DNA from: an uncultured Prevotellaceae bacterium | GTDB lineage: Bacteria > Bacteroidota > Bacteroidia > Bacteroidales > Bacteroidaceae | NCBI GenBank assembly: GCA_902784755.1 | Contig: CACZVX010000013.1 | Coordinates: forward strand, 1 to 60,783 | Reading direction: 5' to 3' | DNA length: 60,783 nucleotides | In this document: positions 35,413-44,188 of the stretch, one piece after another | Layout of the letters: every line of letters begins with the position of its first letter | Numbering within the stretch: the first letter of the stretch is position 1 | The notes under the pieces: model-generated | Seen by the model: the letters and a program-made list of their open reading frames with translations, nothing else | The model's database searches: none | What the model was told of the DNA's origin: nothing | Program-made: the position numbers and the translations under genes

Positions 35413-38400
35413 TTAGAAACCTTCGAGATCGTAGTATTCGTCTTCAATATTGACGACGGGTTTCTTTTTCTTCTTGGTTTCAGCCTTCTTGGCGGTTTGG
35501 GTCCTGTTCTGATTTCCAAAGCCGTCACCGAAATCAATACCAGTGTCCTCCACGACAGGCTGCTGTTTCGGCTTCGGCTTCGTATTTGTTTTTGTTGTTG
35601 CCGCAGGCTTTGTCGTTGTCGACGGCTTTGTAGTCGCTGCAGGCTTGGCTGTTGTTGTAGCTGGTTTCGTTGTAGAAGTCGCAGGCTTAACAGTCGTAGC
35701 AGGTTTGGCGGCAGGTGTGGCAGGAACTACGGTCTCCGTTGGAATCTCCATGGTTCCTTCAGGAACGGCATTGGTATTTGTTCTCGAATTTGTAGGTTCT
35801 GCCGGAATCTCGATAGTGCCTTCTGGTACCGTATTTGTGTTTATAGGTTCCGCAGGAATCTCAATGGTTCCATTGTCAATGACAGGCTGGTTCTGCTGCG
35901 GGGTTTCTGAAGGAATGATAATCACGCCATCATCCACGGGTGTTGGAGTTTCTGCAGGCTTCTCAACGGGTTTCTCTGCAGGTTTTTCAGTGGGCTTTTC
36001 TACTGGTTTCTCCACAGACTTCTCTACAGGTTTTTCTACAGGTGTTTCAATGGGTTGAGCAGCGGGAACTTCTACAGGTTGGTTATCAGGCGTTTCTGCA
36101 GGGATTTCCGTTGGAATATCGAAAGATGTACCTGTACCGGCGGGTTCCACACCGAGGTCAATCAGCGTATCATCGTTGAGCACACCACCATTGAAAAGAC
36201 CGTCGTTTGTGTTACCTTCACCTTCATTAGCGGGTTGTGTCGGCTGTTCGTATTCTATGGTGGCAGGCTCCGTCAGTAGTCTTACGGTAGAAATCTTCAG
36301 TGGCACGAAGTGTTCCTCGTAGAACTTTTCGTAGTCATCGTAACTGAACTGAGTGCCGAGGAGTTCTAGATTTTTATCGCTGATAATAACAATACGAGCC
36401 TTCTCCAACAGACGTGTAATGTTCTCCTGCTGATAGAGCGCACGGGCATATTGCAGCACTTCGTCGTAGTTGCGGAATCCTTCGAGGCGCATGCGGCGGA
36501 GTCCGTCAATTTCTTCAATGTTCAGGTCAAAATTACGCACCAGAAAATTGGTGAAGTTGAAGCGAGCCATCTCGAAGAGCAGTTGGTTTTCGTTGACAGA
36601 GTCGGGCTGGTAAGCGATGAGCAGGATGAAGTTGGCGTCACGTTCGGGTTCAAAGACGCGGGCAGCTATCGAGTCGCTGTCGGAGAGCACATAGCTACGT
36701 CGTTCCCACACGTCACCCATGTCAAACTTACCGCCATGGAGACGTCGTCCTTCCTTCACACCGTTGATAATCATACCCGCCATGGGACTCACCGCACTTT
36801 CTGGATATTTCTCCACCACGGTTTCCATATCGCTGAGGCATCCCTGACTGTCACCATCGTTGAGTTTGCTAAGACCACCGATAAAGATGAATTTGTCACG
36901 GTTGGCTCCCAGTTGGAAACGTTGTGCTGAGAGTCGGGTGTTGGCCTTCACCTCACCGAATCGGTTGGCTTTGAAAGCCTCGTAGGTAGCCGCATATAGC
37001 GAGTCTTCCATGTGAGTTCCAAAGCGGGCATTTTCCACGAAATAAGGATCGCTGAGAATAGTTGTCCACTGGCTCTCGGGATAATCAGCTTTCAGTTTGT
37101 TAAGCCAGCTGTCGGCCATCCGCGGGTCTCCCTTGCGCATATACAACAAGTAGAGATGATAGAACACATCGTCCATCTGCTCATACGAAGGATACTGGTC
37201 GGTGAGTCTTCGTAGTTGCCGTTCACTAAGCGAAAGATTGTCCAACTTATCTTTGAAGATGACACCGCTATGATGCAGACCATCCATAATAATAAGGTTG
37301 GAAGCCTCTACTTGCTCCTCGGTGAAAGGGATATCCTTCAGATAGTATTCCCGTTTGTGAGGGTCGTTCTGTGCGCTGTCGGTAATCTGTTTCAGAGAGT
37401 CTTCAATGGCGGCGGCCTGAGCGATGGAGTCGCGCTGTTCATCGGTCCATTCTTCTACGGCAGAGGCACTGGCCACCACCGTCTTGTTGATGCGCTGCCA
37501 GTTGTCCACGTTCTCACGCTTTCCCCACTGTTGCTGGAAAGCCTGTTTACCCTGATTCACGGCCATGGGATTATAGAAATACCATGTGGCATCTTTTGTT
37601 CCCATCTGCGGGGTTGTCTGCCGGTTTTGGGCGTTATTGGTATTACCCATGCCAGCTTGTTGTGACAATTGCGACTGAGCGTCAGCATCTGCCAGGCGGT
37701 CGCGTTCCTCTTTCTCTTTTTTCTTCAGAGCCTCAATCACACGGTCGATGGCCTCGTTGCGCTCCTTTTCGGGTAGTTTTGCCAACACCTGCAAAGAGTC
37801 CTGCAGATGCACAGCTTCCGTGTAAGGCACCAGCTCATCAAGCACTTTCGAACGCTCGTCGAGCTGCTTGTAATCCTTTCGGTCCTTGTCGAGCAAGCCA
37901 ATGGCCTCTCCGTAGCACCGCTGGGCATCGCTGAACTTCTCCCGCTGCCAATAGAGGTCGCCCAGATGAAGCAGCAGCACACCCTTCTCAATGCCGCTTC
38001 GGGTAGCCTTCTCGTTGCCTTTTTCATAGGCGCCAATGGCTCCCAGCGTGTCTTTCTGCATCAGGTAGATGTTACCCATGGCATAATAGACCTGATCGAG
38101 ATATTCTTCGTTATTGTCAGAACGTGCCATCCTCTTCAGACGGCTGATCATCTTCTTGGGGTTACCTCCTGCCATCACCTCCGTCATGGAGATGCGGGCA
38201 TTGAACTCCAGTTCGTAGGGAGGATTCATTCTCACCACCCGTCGGAAAGCCTTGTAAGCCTCGTCTTTCTGTCCGAGTGCTGCATAGAGCTGTCCCAGCA
38301 GATAGCATTCACGGGCTTTCTGCTTACGTCGCATCTCATGTTTGATGACTTTCTTCAGATAAGGGATGGCTTCCGCATAGCGTTCGGTATGGATATAATA

Positions 38401-39297
38401 GTCGGCATAGGTGTAATCCCATTCTTTCACGGCACGCCAGTCGAGTGAGTCGCGTTTCATCTTGGTGATCACATCCTCCGCATCATAAAGCCAGTCCTGC
38501 TCAATATAGCATTTAGCCAGCCAGGCACGAGCCTTGCCATAAATGGCAGGTTGCGTGTGGTAGAGACGCGCCATATAGGCGAAAGTGGAGGCCGCTTCGT
38601 CGAAGGCACCCTGATGAAATTGTGAGCGTCCCATCAGCATCCAGGCTTTCCACAAGAAGGGATTATATTCCCGTCTTGACAGCCATTCGATGTCTCTTTC
38701 GGTTTTTTTGCGGCTTTTGTTCCAAGTGGGCCGCTTCTTGATGCTATGCAGTTTGATAGCCTTTTGCGATTTCTCAATGGCCCTGTCGAAATTACCCTTA
38801 CCGATTTCCTTTGAATTCTTGTTGCCGACGGTGTAGAGCGGAATTATCTCCGTGAAATTATCACGGTTGCCCTGCTCTTTCTCCAGCGAACCGTCGATAT
38901 AAGCCAGATTGCCGTTATAATAGATGTTATAGCGGGCTGTGAAAGAATGCCACCAGCGTGTCTGCGACGTGTTCTTTTCGGTGGAACAAGAACAAAGCAG
39001 GAGGATGATAACGACCCATCCCAGCCCTCTCTGCATAGGGGCGGAGTTCTTGTTTCTTTTTCGGTCAGATTTTTCGCGGGATTGTAAGTCCTCCCTAAGC
39101 AAGGAGGATTTAGGTGGGTCATTTTTCTCTTTCAAATCATCCAACAGACATTTTATCTTGCATGAGCCGTCGTCTCTGCTCAGACAAGTGCTGCAATCGT
39201 GTCCCTGCTGGATGGGTGTGTCGTCTCCCCTAGAGAGGAAAGCAGCCACGCCGCCCAGCACGATGAGTGCTCCGATGCAAATTAGGATAAATGTCAT
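35413..39297 (-). CDS. porW: Fused ORF: small membrane protein plus PorW/SprE-like TPR lipoprotein
   Basis: A 1294-residue open frame that looks like two genes. Residues 1-57 form a complete small membrane protein: one helix, then a Cys-rich [16 protein letters not shown]. Residues 58-93 are encoded by a 108-base inverted-ended element (39013-39120). From M88 (codon at 39034-39036) comes a lipoprotein signal with lipobox LLCSC, then [18 protein letters not shown], tandem TPR repeats to about residue 450, a coiled coil, further repeats to about 1000 and a Pro/Glu/Lys- then Pro/Ala/Thr-rich tail (about 1080-1260). The TPR lipoprotein matches PorW/SprE, the type IX secretion lipoprotein. Whether it is made as a fusion or from M88 is open. 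Confidence 0.72.
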   Translation of the reverse strand: MTFILICIGALIVLGGVAAFLSRGDDTPIQQGHDCSTCLSRDDGSCKIKCLLDDLKEKNDPPKSSLLREDLQSREKSDRKRNKNSAPMQRGLGWVVIILLLCSCSTEKNTSQTRWWHSFTARYNIYYNGNLAYIDGSLEKEQGNRDNFTEIIPLYTVGNKNSKEIGKGNFDRAIEKSQKAIKLHSIKKRPTWNKSRKKTERDIEWLSRREYNPFLWKAWMLMGRSQFHQGAFDEAASTFAYMARLYHTQPAIYGKARAWLAKCYIEQDWLYDAEDVITKMKRDSLDWRAVKEWDYTYADYYIHTERYAEAIPYLKKVIKHEMRRKQKARECYLLGQLYAALGQKDEAYKAFRRVVRMNPPYELEFNARISMTEVMAGGNPKKMISRLKRMARSDNNEEYLDQVYYAMGNIYLMQKDTLGAIGAYEKGNEKATRSGIEKGVLLLHLGDLYWQREKFSDAQRCYGEAIGLLDKDRKDYKQLDERSKVLDELVPYTEAVHLQDSLQVLAKLPEKERNEAIDRVIEALKKKEKEERDRLADADAQSQLSQQAGMGNTNNAQNRQTTPQMGTKDATWYFYNPMAVNQGKQAFQQQWGKRENVDNWQRINKTVVASASAVEEWTDEQRDSIAQAAAIEDSLKQITDSAQNDPHKREYYLKDIPFTEEQVEASNLIIMDGLHHSGVIFKDKLDNLSLSERQLRRLTDQYPSYEQMDDVFYHLYLLYMRKGDPRMADSWLNKLKADYPESQWTTILSDPYFVENARFGTHMEDSLYAATYEAFKANRFGEVKANTRLSAQRFQLGANRDKFIFIGGLSKLNDGDSQGCLSDMETVVEKYPESAVSPMAGMIINGVKEGRRLHGGKFDMGDVWERRSYVLSDSDSIAARVFEPERDANFILLIAYQPDSVNENQLLFEMARFNFTNFLVRNFDLNIEEIDGLRRMRLEGFRNYDEVLQYARALYQQENITRLLEKARIVIISDKNLELLGTQFSYDDYEKFYEEHFVPLKISTVRLLTEPATIEYEQPTQPANEGEGNTNDGLFNGGVLNDDTLIDLGVEPAGTGTSFDIPTEIPAETPDNQPVEVPAAQPIETPVEKPVEKSVEKPVEKPTEKPAEKPVEKPAETPTPVDDGVIIIPSETPQQNQPVIDNGTIEIPAEPINTNTVPEGTIEIPAEPTNSRTNTNAVPEGTMEIPTETVVPATPAAKPATTVKPATSTTKPATTTAKPAATTKPSTTTKPAATTKTNTKPKPKQQPVVEDTGIDFGDGFGNQNRTQTAKKAETKKKKKPVVNIEDEYYDLEGF
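39013..39120. mobile_element. 108-base element with inverted ends (MITE-like) inside the porW-like ORF
   Basis: The ends begin GACCCATCCCAGCCCTC (39013) and, inverted, GACCCACCTAAATCCTCC (39120). Each end holds its own small palindrome (CCTC...GAGG type). The 35-36 base ends are imperfect inverted repeats around a 37-base centre. The length is a multiple of three and the frame passes through without a stop. No target duplication is evident. Confidence 0.6.
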
Positions 39298-39387
39298 GTT
39301 TATTTAATGCCTAAGGACTAATTCTTAACTCTTCGTTGATAATTGCCCAAGGCAATAGTTTTTAACTCTTAATTCTAAAATCTAAAA
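39298..39387. repeat. Composite heptamer repeat, copy 3 (reversed)
   Basis: TTAACTC, then GTTGATAATTGCC, CAAGGCAATAG, TTAACTC, TTAATTC, TAAAATC and TTCACTT. It is the reverse complement of the part order seen at 17579-17678. Confidence 0.8.
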
Positions 39388-40635
39388 TCATTCTTCACTT
39401 ACTTCGAATCCGGCTTCCTTCAAGTCATCCCAAAAGCGGGGATAGCTCTTGGTGACTACATGTGGGTTGTTGATGCGCAGACCTTCATGGATAAAACAAA
39501 GCGGTGCGAATGACAGAGCCATACGATGATCTTCGTAGGTGTCGATGGGCTCCCAGGTTGGGTCACAGCGCTCACCGTTCCACATCAGTTCCGATTCGTC
39601 ACGGTCTGTGATGATGTAGCCCAGTTTACGCATTTCTGCCTTCAAAGCCTGGATGCGGTCAGTCTCCTTGATTTTCAATGTGGACAACCCCACGAAATGG
39701 AAAGGAATGTTCATGGCACAACAACTCACCACGAAAGTCTGTGCCAGATCGGGTTGGTTCTTGAAATCGTAATCGAGCCTTGGCAGCCGTTTCTGAACCT
39801 TCTTCAGCGTCACCGTCGTGGGCACACCTGCCTCTGTACTTTCGAACATGGTCTTCACGCCCAGCATCGAAAATAGGTATTTCACCACCGAGTCACCCTG
39901 ACGTGAGGCATCCGCCAGTCCCAACAACTTGACCTCATCGCCGGGATGGTTGTGGATGGCCAGCATCTCATACCAGTAGCTGGCAGCACTCCAGTCGTTT
40001 TCAATGAGGTAGTCGCGCTGACGATAGCCGCCAGGCTCAGCCTTGATGGTCTTGATGTCTTTCCAGTCCACCTTTGCACCGAAGTCGTGCATCGTGTGAA
40101 GTGTAAGGTCGATATACGAGCGTGAAATGATGTCTCCCGTCAGCGTCAGTTCCAGACCGTTTTCCAGCACCGGTCCAATCATCAGTAGCGCAGAGATATA
40201 CTGCGAACTCATGTCTCCCGGCACTTCAATTGCTCCACCGTCAATTTTGCTGCCACGAATGCGGAGTGGGGGATAGCCCTCTTCGCCGAGGTATTCAATG
40301 TCGGCACCCAGATAACGCAGGGCATCCACGAGAATCTTGATGGGGCGGTGCTTCATGCGCTCCGTGCCTGTCAGCACATGCTCACCCTCCGTCACGCTGA
40401 GGTAGGCAGTCATAAAGCGCATGGCCGTTCCTGAGGCCATGATGTCAATTTCATAAGGCATGTCACGCAAAGCCCTTACCGTGACGTTCGTGTCATCGCA
40501 GTCGCTGAGATTTTGGGGATTAACGATGTTTCCTGACAGTGCTGAGATAATCAGCGCGCGATTAGATATGCTTTTCGAGGCCGGCAGTTTCACCGTAGAG
40601 TTCAACTGCGCTGGCGCTTTCAGTGTATATTGCAT
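39388..40635 (-). CDS. aroA: 3-phosphoshikimate 1-carboxyvinyltransferase (EPSP synthase)
   Basis: A 415-residue enzyme of the shikimate pathway joining phosphoenolpyruvate to shikimate-3-phosphate. LPASKSISNRALIISAL, ASGTAMRFMTAYLS, MKHRPIKILVDALRYLGA, KIKETDRIQAL and DTYEDHRMALSFA are the substrate-binding segments. The final residues (EVSEE) and the stop are written by AGTGAAG-type repeat words that continue into the spacer. The promoter is at 40671-40678. It precedes the porW-like ORF on the same strand. Confidence 0.95.
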   Translation of the reverse strand: MQYTLKAPAQLNSTVKLPASKSISNRALIISALSGNIVNPQNLSDCDDTNVTVRALRDMPYEIDIMASGTAMRFMTAYLSVTEGEHVLTGTERMKHRPIKILVDALRYLGADIEYLGEEGYPPLRIRGSKIDGGAIEVPGDMSSQYISALLMIGPVLENGLELTLTGDIISRSYIDLTLHTMHDFGAKVDWKDIKTIKAEPGGYRQRDYLIENDWSAASYWYEMLAIHNHPGDEVKLLGLADASRQGDSVVKYLFSMLGVKTMFESTEAGVPTTVTLKKVQKRLPRLDYDFKNQPDLAQTFVVSCCAMNIPFHFVGLSTLKIKETDRIQALKAEMRKLGYIITDRDESELMWNGERCDPTWEPIDTYEDHRMALSFAPLCFIHEGLRINNPHVVTKSYPRFWDDLKEAGFEVSEE

Positions 40636-40670
40636 GGTTCGATTTGGTATCTGTTTTAGATATAATACTG

Positions 40671-40678
40671 CAAAATTA
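40671..40678 (-). promoter_or_regulatory. -7 promoter box of aroA
   Basis: Minus-strand TAATTTTG, 35 bases upstream of the aroA start at 40635. Confidence 0.55.
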
Positions 40679-40806
40679 CGAATTTATTTTATTTCGGGCG
40701 AATCCTATAACAATATTTATAATATTGCCCTCAAGCTGAAAATCGGTGGAAAGACAAAAAAAGTAAAAAAACGTAGGGAAAACTTGCATATATCCGATAA
40801 ACTTCT

Positions 40807-40814
40807 TAACTTTG
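40807..40814 (+). promoter_or_regulatory. Promoter of tRNA-Pro
   Basis: TAACTTTG with TTG at 40784-40786 (20-base spacer), 21 bases before the tRNA 5' end. Confidence 0.65.
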
Positions 40815-40835
40815 CACTCGCAATTTGCAAATGAT

Positions 40836-40911
40836 CGGGATTTAGCGCAGTTGGTAGCGCACACGTCTGGGGGGCGCGAGGTCGCTGGTTCGAGTCCAGT
40901 AATCCCGACCA
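40836..40911 (+). tRNA. tRNA-Pro (anticodon GGG)
   Basis: Cloverleaf: acceptor CGGGATT/AATCCCG, D-stem GCGC/GCGC, anticodon loop CTGGGGG, T-stem GCTGG/CCAGT around TTCGAGT, discriminator A and encoded CCA. The anticodon stem CACGT/GCGCG contains one A-C mismatch at the second pair (28-42). Confidence 0.95.
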
Positions 40912-41193
40912 AACCTGAACAGACAAATAATATTCGGATTCTGTCCAAGAAAGGCAAAAAGACTGCGTCTGTAAAAACACAAGCAAAAACTTATTTTCGT
41001 GATTCCAATTAGTTTAAATCATTTTTGCAAAATGCGTCTTAACTGGGAAACAGACAAGTTCAGCAATCATTTACAGGAGCAAAGTTACAACTTTGTATTG
41101 ACGCGAAAACCACTTATTTGAAGTTATTGGCAGTTATTGGTTGTTTTTTGTAATTAATGGAACTAATTGGTAGTTACGGAGGCCATCCAGTGT

Positions 41194-41230
41194 TTAAATG
41201 AAGTGGAAGCGTTGCTTCTGCTTCATTTAA
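41194..41230. other. Strong 17-base hairpin
   Basis: TTAAATGAAGTGGAAGC pairs with GCTTCTGCTTCATTTAA over 17 positions, two of them G-T wobbles, around a GTT loop. It lies inside the inverted-repeat element. Confidence 0.7.
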
Positions 41231-41445
41231 GCGTTGTAAAAATGACGTGGAGACGATGCAAGAATGGCCTTTAACCCCTACCGACCTCCCCAGGGGAGGA
41301 GGGCCAGCTGGGCATCCATCCGCCCAACATCATTCACATTTAATTACATGGCTGGTTCTGAAAACACTTCAAAATCGGCTATTTTCGTGCCTATGAAAAT
41401 CCTCAGGATCGCTGAAAGTCCGATAAATAAAGGAAAGTGTAAACC

Positions 41446-41631
41446 TCCCAATCTCCCAACCTCCCAAATAACGATTTCCTAGTGAGTAGAAGGATAGATA
41501 TATATTTATATATATATATAAATATATATCTATATATATCTACAATAAATGTTAACAATATTTCTTCCTCTTCCTTCTCCAAAACCTTATTTAGGAGATT
41601 AGGAGATTGGGAGATTGGGAGATTGGGATGT
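41446..41631. repeat. Nested octamer inverted repeat around an AT palindrome
   Basis: CTCCCAAT/CTCCCAAC/CTCCCAAA at about 41449-41470 face AGGAGATT/GGGAGATT words at about 41595-41630 as inverted copies. Between them 41496-41540 is almost pure A/T and self-complementary (ATATATATTTATATATATAT). Confidence 0.7.
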
Positions 41632-41835
41632 CTTTGTACTTCCCTGTATAGTATTAACGACCAATAACAACCAATAACTGCCAATAACTTCAAATAACTT
41701 CAAATAAGTGGTTGCCATGTCGGTGTTTTATATTATCTTTGCTCTCGAAAATAAGTTGTCAGGACAGTAGAGAATGCTGCCTTACATACAAATGAGGATT
41801 TAGATATTCTTTTTGTGGTTTAGGTATTTTTTCTT

Positions 41836-41843
41836 TATCTTTG
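41836..41843 (+). promoter_or_regulatory. Promoter of the GH43-GH16 gene
   Basis: TATCTTTG with TTTG at 41812-41815 (20-base spacer), 41 bases before the ATG at 41885. Confidence 0.65.
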
Positions 41844-41884
41844 CAACTGTTCATGAATGTGATTGAATTAAATTGAAATAAAAT

Positions 41885-43723
41885 ATGATACTAAAAAAAT
41901 GGATTCTATTGCCCCTTCTGTGTATGTTGGCCATGCCTGTGCCAGCCAAGCGCAAGGTGCTGCAAGAGAAGGATATGAGTGCTTATCTGCTGGTGTATTT
42001 CAACGACCCGACGCATAGCATCTTCTTTGCGACGAGTCACGACGGCTATGCCTTCACGGCCGTGAATAATGCCCAGCCCGTGATTGACGGCTATGACCTG
42101 GCAGAACAGCATGGCGTCCGCGATCCCCATATTTATCGGGGCCCCGACGGGGCTTTCTATATGGTGGCTACCGATCTGCATGTATTTGGTATGCAGAAAG
42201 GTTACCGCACCACACAATGGGAACGTGACCAGAAACTCTATGACTGGGGAAACAACAGGGGCATCGTGCTGATGAAATCGAAGGACTTGATTCATTGGAC
42301 CCATACGGAGGTGCGCATCGACAAGGCTTTTCCCAAGGAATTCGGAGAACTGGGCTGTGCATGGGCTCCACAGACGGTATGGGACACGAAGAAGAACAAG
42401 CCGATGGTGTATTTCACGATTCGTCCGACGGGAAGGGCAAAGACCAAACTCTACTATGCCTATGCGAACAAGGCATTCACGAAACTCACCACCGTGCCGC
42501 AGCTGCTCTTCGAATATCCAGATCCCAACATTCAGGTGCTGGATGCTGATATCATACAGATGCCTGACGGAAGATTCTGTATGACGTATGTGGCCCAGGA
42601 GAATCCCGGTGGCATCAAGGTGGCTTTCTCAGATGAAATAAACCGTGGCTACCGGTATCAGGAAGGGCAAATAGATTTCGAGGATCGTGGGTGTGAAGCC
42701 CCGAACATCTGGAAAAGGCTGGGGGAGAATAAATGGGTGATGATGTATGACATCTATTCGCTGAATCCCCACAACTTCGGTTTCGCGGAAACCACGGATT
42801 TCAAGACCTGGAAACCTTTAGGGAGATTCAATGAGGGCGTGATGAAAACCACTAACTTCGAGACGCCGAAGCATGGTTCGGTGATTCATATCACAGCCGA
42901 AGAGGCTAAGCGCATCGAAGAATATTGGAAAAATGATGCGCCCAAAACTGACTGGAAACTCGTTTGGAGCGATGAGTTCAACAAAGACGGGGCCTTGGAT
43001 ACCACGGTATGGAATTTTGAGGAAGGGTTCCGCCGCAACCATGAAGACCAGTGGTATCAGCGTGAAAACGCCTACTGCAAGGACGGCTGTCTGGTCATTG
43101 AGGCCCAGCGTACTTTCCGTGAGAATCCTCTTTATGAAGAAGGGAGCAAGGACTGGCGAAAGGCACGCAAAACGATAGACTACACCTCTGCTTCGGTGAA
43201 TACGGCCAGAAAGAAAGAGTTCCAATATGGCAGGCTGGAAGTGAAGGCGAAGATTCCAACGGCAGGCGGTTCGTGGCCAGCCATCTGGACCTTGGGGAAA
43301 TCAATGCCTTGGCCTTCCAATGGGGAGATTGACGTGATGGAATATTACCGTATCGGGGGCATTCCCCATATTCTTGCCAATGCGGCTTGGGGAGACGACA
43401 GACCCAATCACGCCTTTTGGGATGCAAAGCGCACGCCTTTCGAGCATTTCCTGAAAAAGGACCCTCAATGGGCGGAGAAGTTTCATGTGTGGCGTTTCGA
43501 CTGGGACAAAAAACATCTCGCCATCTATCTGGACGACGAGATTCTGAATTACGTGCCGATCGAAACAATCCGCAACGGAAAAATAGGTGAGGGAAAGAAT
43601 CCGTTCCATCAACCGCATTACCTGCTTCTGAACTTAGCCTTGGGTGGTGATAACGGAGGAAAGATTGACGATTCGGCCTTCCCGATGCGCTATTACATCG
43701 ATTATGTGAGACTCTATCAGTAA
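41885..43723 (+). CDS. Secreted two-domain GH43-like plus GH16 glucanase
   Basis: A 612-residue protein with a signal peptide (ending PVPAK). Residues 30-340 form a GH43-like beta-propeller (GVRDPHIY near D80, CAWAPQTVWD, VLDADIIQMPDGR, CEAPNIWKR). Residues 350-612 are GH16, with the catalytic EIDVME motif (E481 nucleophile, D483, E486 acid/base) and the fold segments WYQRENAYCKDGCLVIEA and LLLNLALGGDNGG. GH16 enzymes cut beta-1,3 or mixed-linkage glucans or galactans. The two-enzyme chain suggests a backbone cutter paired with a side-chain remover. It stands alone on its strand with its own promoter. Confidence 0.9.
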   Translation: MILKKWILLPLLCMLAMPVPAKRKVLQEKDMSAYLLVYFNDPTHSIFFATSHDGYAFTAVNNAQPVIDGYDLAEQHGVRDPHIYRGPDGAFYMVATDLHVFGMQKGYRTTQWERDQKLYDWGNNRGIVLMKSKDLIHWTHTEVRIDKAFPKEFGELGCAWAPQTVWDTKKNKPMVYFTIRPTGRAKTKLYYAYANKAFTKLTTVPQLLFEYPDPNIQVLDADIIQMPDGRFCMTYVAQENPGGIKVAFSDEINRGYRYQEGQIDFEDRGCEAPNIWKRLGENKWVMMYDIYSLNPHNFGFAETTDFKTWKPLGRFNEGVMKTTNFETPKHGSVIHITAEEAKRIEEYWKNDAPKTDWKLVWSDEFNKDGALDTTVWNFEEGFRRNHEDQWYQRENAYCKDGCLVIEAQRTFRENPLYEEGSKDWRKARKTIDYTSASVNTARKKEFQYGRLEVKAKIPTAGGSWPAIWTLGKSMPWPSNGEIDVMEYYRIGGIPHILANAAWGDDRPNHAFWDAKRTPFEHFLKKDPQWAEKFHVWRFDWDKKHLAIYLDDEILNYVPIETIRNGKIGEGKNPFHQPHYLLLNLALGGDNGGKIDDSAFPMRYYIDYVRLYQ

Positions 43724-43729
43724 ACTCCC

Positions 43730-44185
43730 TTAAAACAGAGCACCTAAAGGGGCCACAATCTGTTCCAACCACAATTGGTCGGTGGCATCGAAATCGGATA
43801 GGGAGGTGCTGTCGATATCAAGAACGGCACACACTTGACTTTCGGCATTCTTGACGGGAACAACAATCTCAGAACGGCTGAGGCTGCTGCAGGCGATATG
43901 ACCTGGGAATGCTTCCACGTCTTCGACGACGATGGTTTCAGCACGCTGCCAGGAGGTGCCGCAAACGCCTTTCCCAAAGGGAATGCGATAGCAGGCCACG
44001 CTTCCCTGAAAAGGTCCGAGATGGAGTTTATCACCTTTCACGACATAGAAGCCCACCCAGAAGAACCCCATGGTTTCGCGAAGAGCTGCAGCCACATTAG
44101 CCATCACGCTGACGGCATCGGTTTCGCCCTCAATAAGCGCCCTGACTTGTGGCAGCAGTTCCTTGTATTTGTTTTCTTTCATCAC
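43730..44185 (-). CDS. msrC: Free methionine-(R)-sulfoxide reductase (GAF domain)
   Basis: A 151-residue GAF-domain protein. FQGSVACYRIPFGKGVCG and FPGHIACSSLSRSEIVVPV hold the three cysteines of the MsrC group in their conserved settings. The enzyme reduces free methionine-R-sulfoxide, thioredoxin-dependent. It starts four bases after the stop of the glutathione peroxidase, so it is the last gene of the peroxide-defence run. Confidence 0.9.
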   Translation of the reverse strand: MMKENKYKELLPQVRALIEGETDAVSVMANVAAALRETMGFFWVGFYVVKGDKLHLGPFQGSVACYRIPFGKGVCGTSWQRAETIVVEDVEAFPGHIACSSLSRSEIVVPVKNAESQVCAVLDIDSTSLSDFDATDQLWLEQIVAPLGALF

Positions 44186-44188
44186 GTT

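Larger units (their letters stand above)
41077..41745. repeat. Inverted-repeat element with outward promoter boxes
   Basis: The left end (GAGCAAAGTTA at 41078) and the right end, inverted (GAGCAAAGATA), each lead after the same 33 bases to CCACTTATTTGAAGTTATT and then to GGCAGTTATTGGTTGTT. The right arm has one extra 10-base word. Each end carries a TAnnTTTG box facing outward (TAACTTTG minus at 41080-41087; TATCTTTG plus at 41734-41741). No transposase is encoded. Confidence 0.7.
40912..41884. other. 973-base stretch without a recognisable gene
   Basis: Short open frames occur here (for example 41264-41482) but none has a plausible start, composition or family. The stretch holds the inverted-repeat element at 41077-41745 with a strong hairpin, octamer blocks and an AT palindrome inside it, and promoter boxes at 41734 and 41836 reading towards the GH43-GH16 gene. 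Confidence 0.7.

Noticed and set aside
35900-36050. EKPVEKP DNA repeats as a mobile element
   Set aside because: They are codon-level repeats of a Pro-rich protein tail, in frame and confined to the gene.
35497-36058. Long antisense frames rich in Cys/Arg or Gly/Val opposite the porW-like tail
   Set aside because: They are the complement of Pro/Thr/Lys repeats in the real gene.
40890-40930. Integration (att) site at the tRNA-Pro 3' end
   Set aside because: I found no second copy of the tRNA 3' end and no integrase in the window.
41264-41482. 72-codon open frame in the gene-free stretch
   Set aside because: It crosses the GC-rich palindrome and octamer words, and its sequence resembles no protein.
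41077-41745. CRISPR array or phase-variable invertible promoter
   Set aside because: There are no regular spacers. The promoter boxes sit within the repeats and both face outward, so inversion would leave their output nearly unchanged.
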